A DNA stretch of 9,460 bases from the NCBI GenBank assembly GCA_024645065.1, contig JAHEGP010000112.1:1-9460 (forward strand), read 5' to 3'. The stretch is from Cellvibrionales bacterium (GTDB lineage: Bacteria; Pseudomonadota; Gammaproteobacteria; Pseudomonadales; JAHEGP01). Shown one piece after another: positions 1 to 7,028 of the stretch. The stretch's first letter is position 1, and every line of letters starts with the position of its first letter. The notes below the pieces were generated by a model that saw nothing but the letters and a program-made list of their open reading frames with translations, did no database searches and was not told the origin of the DNA. A program made the position numbers and the translations under genes.

Positions 1-173
1 CCATCGTCGGCCGCGTGGCAGGCCAGGCAATTGCCTTTGCTGCGCTCAAAGGCCAGCGCTTTGCCCGCTGCCAGTGAATCGGCATCAGAATACGCGGTAG
101 CCGGCACCAGCATCGCTGCCACGCTGGCTAACAAGCCTGCAACTGGAATAGAAAAAATACGCTTTTTTATCAT
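1..173 (-). CDS. soxX: SoxX, c-type cytochrome subunit of SoxAX (partial, C-terminal part beyond left edge)
   Basis: SoxX pairs with SoxA in the periplasm to form the cytochrome that couples thiosulfate to the SoxY carrier, the entry step of the Sox pathway. Only the first 57 residues are in the window. They show a basic start (MIKKR), a hydrophobic signal peptide up to about residue 28, and a heme c attachment motif Cys49-Leu-Ala-Cys52-His53 preceded by Lys-Gly-Asn, which is the usual form of the SoxX heme site. The ATG at 173 is preceded by GAGGAG (183-188 on the plus strand), nine bases upstream. It lies 107 bases downstream of soxD in the same direction, so soxD and soxX are probably co-transcribed, although the gap could hold its own promoter. 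Another small Sox-linked monoheme cytochrome is the alternative; the position after soxCD favours SoxX. Confidence 0.85.
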   Translation of the reverse strand, partial: MIKKRIFSIPVAGLLASVAAMLVPATAYSDADSLAAGKALAFERSKGNCLACHAADD

Positions 174-247
174 ATGCACCCGCTCCTCTGTACTCGTGAT
201 ATTTTCGGTCCTTAAGCACACGCTGACCATTTTTTATCCGGCCCTTT

Positions 248-272
248 TCGTCAGCCTAGAGTAATCGTCAGC
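248..272. repeat. 8-base direct repeat in the soxD-soxX gap
   Basis: TCGTCAGC occurs at 248-255 and again at 265-272, a spacing of 17 bases start to start (GCTGACGA twice on the coding strand). It lies just after the soxD stop codon and upstream of soxX. Such a spacing is compatible with a direct-repeat operator, but two 8-mers may also recur by chance. No clear -35/-10 pair was found beside it. Confidence 0.3.
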
Positions 273-280
273 AAATTGCA

Positions 281-1357
281 CTACCCCTCGCCGACCCGAC
301 CCAGCATATAGTCGACAGCAGCGCTCACCGCGTCGCTGGATAGTTGTGCCTGCCCCCCCTTGGGAGGCATCACGCCGGTTTCTCCCTGAAAGCCGTTAAT
401 CGCATGCTCTATCAACAACTCCCTGCCCTGTGCAATACGGCCAGCCCACGCCGCTTTATCGCCAATAGCCGGCGCTCCACCGAGCCCACTATCGTGACAG
501 AGGCCGCAAGCCTGGCGGTAAACCTTGTCACCGCTTTGCGGCGCGCTGCCGGGCAGTGGGGTGGCCCGGCTTTGCTGCAAATGCTCCACCGGCGTTACCC
601 CCAAGCGGGTCGAATCCCAGGTAATCTTTATCGTATCGGGATCCTTGCAGCCTTCCATACAGGCGACATTTCGGGTGTCGGGGCGAGGGTCCATAAAGAA
701 ACCATCCCGGTTGGGCATCGCGATAGTGGCAAGATTATCCTGATTCAGTTCCCAGTCGTATTCGATGATTTCATTCAGGTACAGTACATAGGCGGTGATT
801 GCATAAACCTCTGAATCGGTGAGCGACTGCGGCTGCAAAAACGGCATGGCGCGGTGTATGTAATCCCACAGGGTGCTGGCGTAGGGCCAGTAGTTGCCGA
901 CGGTTTTTTCTGGACGTCCCCCGCCCACCAGGGGTTCGTTCCCCGCCAGCTTGGGCCAGCGCCCGGCACCTTCGCCGAACACGCCGTGGCATTCTGCACA
1001 TTTTTTTTCGTACAGCGGTTCGCCGATTTCCGCTGTGCCGCTACCCGGGGGAAGCCCCTGGCCATCCGGGCGAACATCGATATCCCAGCCCGCTATCATC
1101 TCCGGGGTGGCTGCTTCACCCAATCCGTAATAGCCCGCCCTGGCAGGATCGAGGCTATGGCTGAAACTCAGCGATCGTTCCTCAATGTCCTGGAATAAGC
1201 CAGCCGCCGCTGCCGTCGAACCCATTTGGGTCGCCTGAACCGGTTCCTGGGCAGCGCCCTTTTGCCCTTCCGGCTCCGCCCGGAGACCGGCTGCCAGAAA
1301 AACCAGCAGCAGGCCTGCCAGCAACGATTTGTTAAACCTGTCAGTCAATCTGTACAT
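281..1357 (-). CDS. soxD: SoxD, diheme cytochrome c subunit of sulfane dehydrogenase SoxCD
   Basis: SoxD accepts the electrons released when SoxC oxidises the sulfane sulfur bound to SoxY and passes them to smaller cytochromes in the periplasm. The protein has 358 residues: a signal peptide (about 1-27, ending LRA), a linker, a first cytochrome c domain with Cys120-Ala-Glu-Cys123-His124 and a likely distal Met171 (RAMPF), and a second with Cys284-Gly-Leu-Cys287-His288 and a likely Met330 (GVMPP). Two further cysteines, Cys233 and Cys237, sit between the domains and could form a disulfide. The ATG at 1357 lies inside the end of soxC, a 17-base overlap that suggests translational coupling and a fixed stoichiometry; GGTGA stands just before the start. 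Diheme content, length and the immediate soxC neighbour together make the assignment firm. Confidence 0.93.
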   Translation of the reverse strand: MYRLTDRFNKSLLAGLLLVFLAAGLRAEPEGQKGAAQEPVQATQMGSTAAAAGLFQDIEERSLSFSHSLDPARAGYYGLGEAATPEMIAGWDIDVRPDGQGLPPGSGTAEIGEPLYEKKCAECHGVFGEGAGRWPKLAGNEPLVGGGRPEKTVGNYWPYASTLWDYIHRAMPFLQPQSLTDSEVYAITAYVLYLNEIIEYDWELNQDNLATIAMPNRDGFFMDPRPDTRNVACMEGCKDPDTIKITWDSTRLGVTPVEHLQQSRATPLPGSAPQSGDKVYRQACGLCHDSGLGGAPAIGDKAAWAGRIAQGRELLIEHAINGFQGETGVMPPKGGQAQLSSDAVSAAVDYMLGRVGEG

Positions 1358-2660
1358 TGGTCACCGTCCCATCTGCAGCCAGCTTCCAGGTATGAATTGC
1401 ATTTTTATGGTAAATCGATTCCACACCGCGCACTTGCCTGAGTTGAGTGAGAGTCGGTTGCACATAATCCGTCTCGTCGATGGCGCGGCTTTGCAGCAGG
1501 GCGGGGTTGCCTTTCCAGCTCCACTCAAAGCTAAAGCGAGTCAGCGCCTTGGGCAGCACCAGACCCTTCAAGCGCGCCTGCTGCCAGCTAACACCCCCGT
1601 CGAAGGAGACATCCACGCGTTTGATACGGCCGCGGCCGGACCAGGCCAGTCCCTCAAGCTCATAGCGCCCGCGACCGCGCAGGGGCTTTTCCGGGCAGGG
1701 AGAGGTGATAACCGAATTGGTCTCCTGCACCCAGGTAAACTTGCGCGCCTTGCCATCGGGCATCAAATCCGTGTACTTCGAAGTTTCCTCGCGGTGAAAC
1801 CAGGGTTTGTCCCCGACTTCGATACGCCGCAGCCATTTGATACTTGTATTGCCCTCCCAGCCCGGGTTGAGCAACCGCACCGGATAACCCTGCTCCGGGC
1901 GCAGGGCCTCACCGTTTTGCGCAAACACCACCAGGGTGTCGTCCAGTGCCTTTTCGATCGGAATGCTGCGACTCATGGCCGCTCCATCCGCCCCCTCCGC
2001 GAGTACCCACTTGCCCTGGGGTTTGGCACCCACTTCCTGCAACAGGGTGGATAGCGGCACTCCGGTCCACTCGCAGCAACTGAGCATACCGTGGGTAAAC
2101 TGCAGGGCCTCCATCTGTGCGCCTCGCCACTCCATGCCGCCGTTGGCGGGACACTCGATAAAGCGGATCAACGAGGTGCTGGGGAAACGCATCAGCTCAT
2201 CCATGGTCAGCACGATGGGCCGCTCGACCAGGCCATGAATCATCAGGCGATGTTCCGATGGATCAATGGTCGGGACGCCGGCGTGATAGCGCTCGAACAC
2301 CAGGCCATTCGGCGTGATAATGCCGCTTAGCTCCTGCAGCGGAGAAAAACTGATGGACGAGATTTTATTGGCGGTGAGCCAGGGCACGGTGCGGCGCACC
2401 ACATCCCCCTCGAACCGGGACGGCTGGCCGTAGGGGTTGGTGACAACGCCCGGCCCTAGCGAGCGATTGGAGGCGGGAATATTGGGTGGAAGATTACTGG
2501 CAAGCGCGCCACCACTCGCTGTTGCAGCGGCGATAGCCGTGCCGGCCATCGCCACCCCCTTGCGCAAAAAATCTCTCCGATCGGAGACTGGCAGTTTATT
2601 CGCCTCATCGGCGATAACCCCCAGCAGCCTTGCTGTCTCACTGTTGTAGTGCCTGGTCAC
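1341..2660 (-). CDS. soxC: SoxC, molybdopterin subunit of sulfane dehydrogenase (sulfite oxidase family)
   Basis: SoxC is the catalytic molybdenum subunit that, with SoxD, performs the six-electron oxidation of sulfane sulfur on SoxY and so avoids deposition of elemental sulfur. The 439-residue protein has a twin-arginine signal (Arg28-Arg29-Asp-Phe-Leu-Arg-Lys, then a hydrophobic stretch ending near Ala54), so it should be exported folded by Tat. The sulfite-oxidase-type Mo-binding domain follows, with the likely Mo-ligand Cys170 in the RFIECPANGG region and the PGWEGNTSIKWLRRIEV stretch (266-282). A C-terminal Mo-co dimerisation domain runs from about 310 and includes the SFDGGVSW segment (352-359). 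The start is GTG at 2660, preceded by AAGGGG six bases upstream; no better ATG keeps the twin arginine. A plain sulfite dehydrogenase (SorA) is the alternative, but the overlapping soxD settles it. Confidence 0.94.
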   Translation of the reverse strand: MTRHYNSETARLLGVIADEANKLPVSDRRDFLRKGVAMAGTAIAAATASGGALASNLPPNIPASNRSLGPGVVTNPYGQPSRFEGDVVRRTVPWLTANKISSISFSPLQELSGIITPNGLVFERYHAGVPTIDPSEHRLMIHGLVERPIVLTMDELMRFPSTSLIRFIECPANGGMEWRGAQMEALQFTHGMLSCCEWTGVPLSTLLQEVGAKPQGKWVLAEGADGAAMSRSIPIEKALDDTLVVFAQNGEALRPEQGYPVRLLNPGWEGNTSIKWLRRIEVGDKPWFHREETSKYTDLMPDGKARKFTWVQETNSVITSPCPEKPLRGRGRYELEGLAWSGRGRIKRVDVSFDGGVSWQQARLKGLVLPKALTRFSFEWSWKGNPALLQSRAIDETDYVQPTLTQLRQVRGVESIYHKNAIHTWKLAADGTVTNVQID

Positions 2661-2699
2661 AGCAATCCCCTTTATCGTTTATTAGAAGGACGGCACACC

Positions 2700-2711
2700 T
2701 ACTATATAGTA
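2700..2711. promoter_or_regulatory. 12-base perfect palindrome upstream of soxC
   Basis: TACTATATAGTA is a perfect inverted repeat in the 57-base gap between the upstream thioredoxin gene and soxC, about 40 bases before the soxC start. On the minus strand it contains TATAGT, which resembles a -10 element, but no convincing -35 hexamer lies 16-18 bases upstream. It could be an operator, a weak promoter for soxCD, or a chance AT-rich palindrome. Confidence 0.25.
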
Positions 2712-2717
2712 ATTACC

Positions 2718-3248
2718 CTAATGTCCGTTAGTGGCGGTTGCAGGATAGCCAAGCGCCTGAATGCTCCCGGTGGCAGTTGATATCGACCTGTCGAGATACC
2801 AGCCATACATATCTACCGTATTGATCCCCACCAGACGCTCTGCCGCTTCGTGGCCGTAGGGGTCCAGCAGGAGCACGGTGGGCGTAAATACCGCCTTGTA
2901 CTGCCTGGCCCAGTTCAGGGTGGAAACACGCCCACCGTTGAAATCTGTAACCAACGCCAACCAGTCCACATTTAATTCACGCATGATAAACCGGCGCCGA
3001 TATTTTTCGTTGCGCTGCATCGGCAGCAGGATTTTCTGCTTTATCGTTGCGCAATAGCTACAGTCATCGCGGGTAACAACTACCAGTATCGGAATGCCTT
3101 CGCTTGCCGCCCGCTTTGCATCGGCAGAAAAATCCGCGGCGGGCGGCACCTCGACAATCACCTCATTCGCTGCCAGGGCGACCCCGGCTGCGCTGCCAAG
3201 GCATGCCAGCAAAGTGATCAGTAAGCGCAATAAGCAACAGCTCTGCAT
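2718..3248 (-). CDS. Exported thioredoxin-fold protein, SoxW/SoxS-like
   Basis: This is a predicted periplasmic thiol-disulfide protein of 176 residues. A signal peptide covers about residues 1-27 (ending ALAA), followed by a thioredoxin fold with the redox pair Cys63-Ser-Tyr-Cys66 and a likely cis-proline Pro123 in FTPTVLLLDPYG. In Sox systems, small periplasmic thioredoxins called SoxW or SoxS reduce or reactivate the carrier protein SoxY; this role is inferred here from fold and position, not from a specific signature. The frame stays open upstream to 3338, but that part lies inside the preceding hydrolase gene and is unlike a signal peptide, so the ATG at 3248 is chosen. Its ribosome site is weak (GAGCGG), and it starts only ten bases after the hydrolase stop, which suggests coupled translation. 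The soxC start lies 57 bases downstream. Confidence 0.8.
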   Translation of the reverse strand: MQSCCLLRLLITLLACLGSAAGVALAANEVIVEVPPAADFSADAKRAASEGIPILVVVTRDDCSYCATIKQKILLPMQRNEKYRRRFIMRELNVDWLALVTDFNGGRVSTLNWARQYKAVFTPTVLLLDPYGHEAAERLVGINTVDMYGWYLDRSISTATGSIQALGYPATATNGH

Positions 3249-3258
3249 AGCATCCGCT

Positions 3259-4152
3259 CTAGTGTTGACGCTCCAAAAATTCCACCATGGCCTCCACCAC
3301 GTCGTAAGCATAGAGATCGCGGAAAAAGTGGCCCGCACCCTCGATGGTTACCAACTCCTGTTGCTCCCGCTCAGGCGCGGCGTTAAATGCCTCGGCCAAA
3401 CCGAGTGTGATTTGATCTTCGCTGCCCTCGATCACCAGCAAAGGCAGCTGAATGCGGTCGAACAGGGCCGGAGTATATAAGTCCGGATCATCGCGGTAAT
3501 AGGATGCAAAGCTATTGGCAGAAACGGCACCCGGCTCGCAATACAATAGCCCGACATCCGACATTAACTGCTCGCCCCGCCCGAGCTTGATTTGTTCCTC
3601 TGCCGCCATCAGCACAGGAGCCAGCTCCACGCCAAAGCGATTCTCGTATTCGGCCCGCTGTTGCTGCCAGCGCGGCATTATCGGCGCCAACAGTACGCCA
3701 GCCTTCACCGCCGGGTCCGGCTCGTCGGCCAGGTACCTGGCCAGCTGATTGCCACCCCGCGAATGACCCAGGGTAATGATGGTTTCATGGCCGCGCTGTT
3801 TGAGCCAGTTTATCCACTGCTGCAGTTCAGCGACCGCATCGCCGTGTTGATGCCGGTGTGGCACGCTGCAATCGTAGCTTCCGTGCCGGTCGTCGACGTC
3901 CAGACCGAGGTTGATCGACAGGCTCCCCAGTCCGTCCTCGGTTAACGCCGAACGGAGTCCCTGAATAACGTCCATTTCATTGTGCCCAAGTGTTCCGTGA
4001 ACGATCAGGATGACCGGCTCCCGGGATCCGGACTGGTAGAGGGCATTCAAGCGCAGTTCCTGGTAATCGATACTGACTTCCCGCATCTGCGGCTCGGCAT
4101 GCGCTGCCAGCCCCAGCGCACAGGTCATCGTTAGCAATAGCAGCCTTATCAT
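3259..4152 (-). CDS. Exported alpha/beta hydrolase of unknown substrate
   Basis: The 297-residue protein has a signal peptide (1-19, ending AHA) and a single alpha/beta hydrolase domain. Visible motifs are the oxyanion region Val51-His-Gly-Thr-Leu, the nucleophile elbow Gly129-His-Ser131-Arg-Gly-Gly, a likely acid Asp246 (EGSEDQ) and the base His275 (GAGHFF), so the catalytic triad is complete. It should be an active periplasmic serine hydrolase (esterase, thioesterase or similar), but the substrate cannot be read from the sequence. Four cysteines are present, at 11, 95 and 205 plus none near the active site beyond these, so no thiol chemistry is implied. The ATG at 4152 is chosen because it begins the signal peptide and follows GGAGGG; a 16-residue upstream extension from 4200 is glycine-rich and less likely. 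It sits between two thioredoxin-like genes in the sox operon arm, ten bases before the next gene. Confidence 0.8.
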   Translation of the reverse strand: MIRLLLLTMTCALGLAAHAEPQMREVSIDYQELRLNALYQSGSREPVILIVHGTLGHNEMDVIQGLRSALTEDGLGSLSINLGLDVDDRHGSYDCSVPHRHQHGDAVAELQQWINWLKQRGHETIITLGHSRGGNQLARYLADEPDPAVKAGVLLAPIMPRWQQQRAEYENRFGVELAPVLMAAEEQIKLGRGEQLMSDVGLLYCEPGAVSANSFASYYRDDPDLYTPALFDRIQLPLLVIEGSEDQITLGLAEAFNAAPEREQQELVTIEGAGHFFRDLYAYDVVEAMVEFLERQH

Positions 4153-4155
4153 ATT

Positions 4156-4189
4156 CCCTCCATCACCAGGGCCTCCTGCCACACCTCCC
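4156..4189 (-). promoter_or_regulatory. Three consecutive Shine-Dalgarno-like motifs before the hydrolase start
   Basis: On the coding strand GGGAGGTG (4189-4182), GCAGGAGGC (4179-4171) and GGAGGG (4161-4156) follow one another within 34 bases. The last is only three bases from the ATG at 4152, a rather short spacing. The first two have no obvious start codon at a proper distance in the hydrolase frame. They may be extra ribosome docking sites or simply a purine-rich leader. Confidence 0.35.
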
Positions 4190-4243
4190 GATAAAAACAT
4201 GTAAATGCCACTGTTGCAAGACGACTACAATACCGGCCCACAC

Positions 4244-4765
4244 TCAGTGCGGCTCAAGCAGTTGACCGAGTACAGCGCGCATTTCTCCATCCCAGAACTC
4301 GGCAATCTTTTTCCCCGGGGGCGCCTTGGTGTTGCCGCGCCTGTACCGGATAACCCCCTGCTGATCCACCACAAACAAACCCGGCGCCGACCTGACATCG
4401 TAGTCATCCGCCACCAGATCACCGACCGGCAAGACTACAAAGTCAAAACCGGATTCCTGCATATATTTACCTGGATCACCATCATCCATGAAATCAATCG
4501 CGTAGACCTCGACCCCGTGATCGGCATAATCCTGCTTCATTTTTTGCAGATAGGGCATCATCGCGTGGCAATACGGGCACCAGGTGGCCCAGAAAAACAG
4601 AATGGAAACCTTGCCGCGACTGATCGCCGGATAGTCGATTTCCCGACCGTCCACGGAGTCAAGAGTCCACTCGGGGGCCTTGTCATTGACGCTCGCTCCC
4701 AGGCAGGGTGTTGCGAGCGCCGCAGTCAGCAGCAGGTATAATGTGGCCGTTGTTTTTCTACCCAT
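4244..4765 (-). CDS. TlpA/ResA-like periplasmic thioredoxin
   Basis: The 173-residue protein has a signal peptide (about 1-24, ending CLGA) and a redoxin/thioredoxin domain with Trp-Ala-Thr-Trp-Cys63-Pro-Tyr-Cys66 and a likely cis-proline Pro128 in the SAPGLFVVD segment. This layout is typical of TlpA, ResA and DsbE/CcmG proteins, which reduce disulfides in the periplasm, for example in apocytochromes before heme attachment. In this operon it could serve the Sox cytochromes or SoxY; that is inference. Cys21 follows Pro, so it is not a good lipobox cysteine and a soluble product is more likely. The ATG at 4765 has AGAGGA ten bases upstream. It is the first gene of the leftward operon seen here, 91 bases before the hydrolase, and faces the divergent Gsp gene. 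Confidence 0.83.
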   Translation of the reverse strand: MGRKTTATLYLLLTAALATPCLGASVNDKAPEWTLDSVDGREIDYPAISRGKVSILFFWATWCPYCHAMMPYLQKMKQDYADHGVEVYAIDFMDDGDPGKYMQESGFDFVVLPVGDLVADDYDVRSAPGLFVVDQQGVIRYRRGNTKAPPGKKIAEFWDGEMRAVLGQLLEPH

Positions 4766-5135
4766 GACCCAGACATCCTCTCGTAAAGCCAGTATCCAAA
4801 CGCTGCATCAGTGTAACGCCGGGCCTTACGTCCCGGCCAGCTGAAAATGGTTCCAGTCCGCGAGACCATGGGTTCGCAGTGACTTCGGCAAGGGCAGCGA
4901 CAGTGATCGTTCCGAACCGCTGCGCTATTGCTCGATACGCAAAATCCATAGCGACGTGCCCGCCACGGAACATGGCGCCTCTGATTCATTCGCTGTCAAC
5001 CCGGGATTCGTTAAAAGCGCCCACTTCAGGTGCCTTTACCCTGATTCAGTAAGGGCTGCTGAGCTAGTGCCTTGGGACCGGAGTTGCCTTAGAATACCGC
5101 GCGTCCCGCCAACCCTTATATCCAAGGTGAAAACA
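4766..5135. promoter_or_regulatory. Divergent intergenic region with small inverted repeat
   Basis: This 370-base gap separates the leftward sox arm from the rightward Gsp gene, so both promoters should lie here. I see an inverted repeat at 4818-4837 (GCCGGG, 8-base loop, CCCGGC), about 55 bases upstream of the TlpA-like start, which could be an operator or a hairpin in the leader. A TAGAAT at 5090-5095 is a possible -10 for the Gsp gene, but no good -35 is found at 16-18 bases. Open frames cross the gap on both strands, yet none has recognisable protein features. No full promoter can be assigned by eye. Confidence 0.4.
5124..5130 (+). promoter_or_regulatory. Shine-Dalgarno deciding the GTG start of the Gsp gene
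   Basis: AAGGTGA matches the complement of the 16S rRNA 3' end in its GGTGA part and stands five bases before the GTG at 5136. An earlier GTG at 5127 overlaps this site and lacks a good one of its own. The choice gives a protein starting about ten residues before the conserved FGGILGYAPG segment, as in the E. coli enzyme. Confidence 0.6.
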
Positions 5136-7028
5136 GTGCAGCCCAACCAGGAAACAATACAGCCCTTTGGCGGCATACTGGGCTATGCTCCCGGCAACGT
5201 TCCCGCCTACTCCTCAGACTATGCTACCGCCGTTGCCGACGAATACCCCAACCGCAGAGCCTATCGCAGCTACTACGACGGGATTTACATGGGATACAAG
5301 TGGCAGTGCGTGGAATTCGCGAGACGCTGGCTGTATATCAATCGCGGCTACATCTTCAACGACATCGCCATGGCCTACGACATCTTCGAACTGCGCAGTG
5401 TGCGGGATGTGGTGGCCAATAACCTGCTGCCACTCAATGCGTTCAGCAACGGCTGCACAATGCGACCCACACCCGGCAGCCTGCTGATCTGGCAGGCCGG
5501 TGGCGAGTTCCAGGACACCGGCCATGTTGCCGTCATCACCGAGGTCAGCGATGAGTATGTCCGCATTTGCGAGCAGAACGTCGACCACCGATGCTGGCCC
5601 CGGGACCATGATTATGCCCGCCAGTTGCGCGCCCGGGTGGGCGACAATGGTGAGTACTGGATCGAGTGCTCCTATGGTGACGCCGAAATACTCGGCTGGA
5701 TGATCCAGACCGATGACACGTCCCGGGCCGAGCCCACTCCAGGCAGGGACGACAACCTGTTCGCTATCAAGGCATTGCGCGCCGACACCCACAACTTGCG
5801 CCAACGCGCATGGCTCAACATCGCCAACGATGACGAATCAGCCTATGTCGAAGCCATGGGCGGCCCTTGCCTGACCAGGGTAAGCGCCGACCAGAACCTT
5901 TACTATGCCCTGTCGCACTCGGCGCGGGAGGCTCTCGAATACGCCAGCAACGAGTTGCACGGATTGTTCATGCACGCGACCGATTACGTGTTGGCCCACG
6001 ACGAGTTGCTGGAGAAATTCAACCTGCCCGGGGCCGTGCTGCCCAAGATTCGACAGTCCTGGGACAATCGTCTGAACCAGCTTATCACCAGCCGGTTTGA
6101 CTTTGCCCTGACCCGCAGCGGTCTCAAGGTCTACGAATACAACTGTGACTCGGCATCCTGCTACATGGAGGCAGGGAAAATCCAGGGCAAGTGGGCGCAC
6201 AGTTACGCTGTCGGGACCGGCGAGGATGCGGGTGGCAAGTTATTTGGCCTGCTGGCAAAGGCCTGGCGTAACAGCCGGGCGAAGGGACTGGTGCACATTC
6301 TGCGCGACGACGACCCGGAAGAGAAATACCACGCACTGTTTATGCGCGAGGCCATCCGCGCCGCCGGGTTGGAGTCCAGGGTCATCGTCGGGCTGGAGGG
6401 GCTGCACTGGGACGCCAGTGGAAATATTCTCGATGCCGATGGCAACAGGGTCAACTGGGTCTGGAAAACCTGGGCCTGGGAAACCGCACTCGACCAGATC
6501 CGGCGGGAGTGCGAACAGGAGCAGAGCGCCTATGAACCGCGCTGGCAGTCGGGCGCACAACCCCGCCTGTCGGATGTCCTCCTGCGCGAACATGTCATGG
6601 TATTCGAACCCCTGTGGACGCTAATTCCCAGTAACAAGGCCATACTGCCTGTGTTGTGGTCAATGTTTCCCAATCACCCTTTGCTGCTCAACAGTAGCTT
6701 TGAATTAAGCGATGAATTAACAGCCAGCGGCTATGTCACTAAACCCATTGTCGGTCGTTGCGGCGCTAATATTTCACTGGTAGACGATCGTTCGCAATTA
6801 CTTGAATCCACCGGTGGCGCCTTCGCCAATCAACACCAGATGTACCAGCAGTTGTTCCCGCTGCCACGGATAGGGGATTATCACGTGCAGGTGTCCACTT
6901 TTACGGCGGCGGGCATTTATGCGGGAAGCTCGGTGAGGGTCGACCGGTCACTGGTGCTCAACAAAGACAGCGACTGCCTGCCCCTGCGCTTCGTCGACGA
7001 CAACTATTTTCTCGCCCTGGACCGGTAA
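5136..7028 (+). CDS. gsp: Bifunctional glutathionylspermidine synthetase/amidase
   Basis: This cytoplasmic enzyme joins glutathione and spermidine with ATP and hydrolyses the product with a separate amidase domain. It has 630 residues, close to the E. coli enzyme (619), which it resembles along its whole length. The N-terminal CHAP-type amidase (about 1-195) has the catalytic Cys58 (YKWQCVEF), His130 (DTGHVA) and Glu146 (CEQNV). The ATP-grasp-like synthetase follows with Arg320 and Asp322 (SRFDF), Glu334 and Asn336 (YEYN), Glu395-Glu396 (DPEEKYH) and Arg541 (VGRCGAN), matching the known ligands and ATP/Mg sites by position. Cys342 corresponds to E. coli Cys338; Cys337 is an extra cysteine where E. 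coli has alanine. No in-frame ATG exists between 4956 and the conserved region, and a GTG at 5136 with a good ribosome site is chosen. It diverges from the sox arm and precedes an SLC13 permease by 167 bases. Confidence 0.95.
   Translation: MQPNQETIQPFGGILGYAPGNVPAYSSDYATAVADEYPNRRAYRSYYDGIYMGYKWQCVEFARRWLYINRGYIFNDIAMAYDIFELRSVRDVVANNLLPLNAFSNGCTMRPTPGSLLIWQAGGEFQDTGHVAVITEVSDEYVRICEQNVDHRCWPRDHDYARQLRARVGDNGEYWIECSYGDAEILGWMIQTDDTSRAEPTPGRDDNLFAIKALRADTHNLRQRAWLNIANDDESAYVEAMGGPCLTRVSADQNLYYALSHSAREALEYASNELHGLFMHATDYVLAHDELLEKFNLPGAVLPKIRQSWDNRLNQLITSRFDFALTRSGLKVYEYNCDSASCYMEAGKIQGKWAHSYAVGTGEDAGGKLFGLLAKAWRNSRAKGLVHILRDDDPEEKYHALFMREAIRAAGLESRVIVGLEGLHWDASGNILDADGNRVNWVWKTWAWETALDQIRRECEQEQSAYEPRWQSGAQPRLSDVLLREHVMVFEPLWTLIPSNKAILPVLWSMFPNHPLLLNSSFELSDELTASGYVTKPIVGRCGANISLVDDRSQLLESTGGAFANQHQMYQQLFPLPRIGDYHVQVSTFTAAGIYAGSSVRVDRSLVLNKDSDCLPLRFVDDNYFLALDR

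Noticed and set aside
1329..2054. Plus-strand frame of 241 codons opposite soxC
   Set aside because: The minus strand encodes clear SoxC with Tat signal and Mo-binding residues; the opposite frame has no protein features.
3249..3338. 30-codon upstream extension of the SoxW-like protein
   Set aside because: It lies inside the hydrolase coding region and is not signal-like, whereas the ATG at 3248 begins a normal signal peptide.
4758..4973. Minus-strand frame of 71 codons overlapping the TlpA-like start by eight bases
   Set aside because: It has no recognisable domain and no clear ribosome site, and it covers most of the region needed for the divergent promoters. A small unknown gene cannot be excluded, but nothing supports it.
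4956..5135. 60-codon ATG extension of the Gsp gene
   Set aside because: The extension has no counterpart in the known enzyme, and AAGGTGA gives a much better start at the GTG at 5136.
5214..5804. Long minus-strand frame of 196 codons inside gsp
   Set aside because: It is the antisense shadow of a highly conserved enzyme in GC-rich DNA; the gsp frame carries all catalytic motifs.
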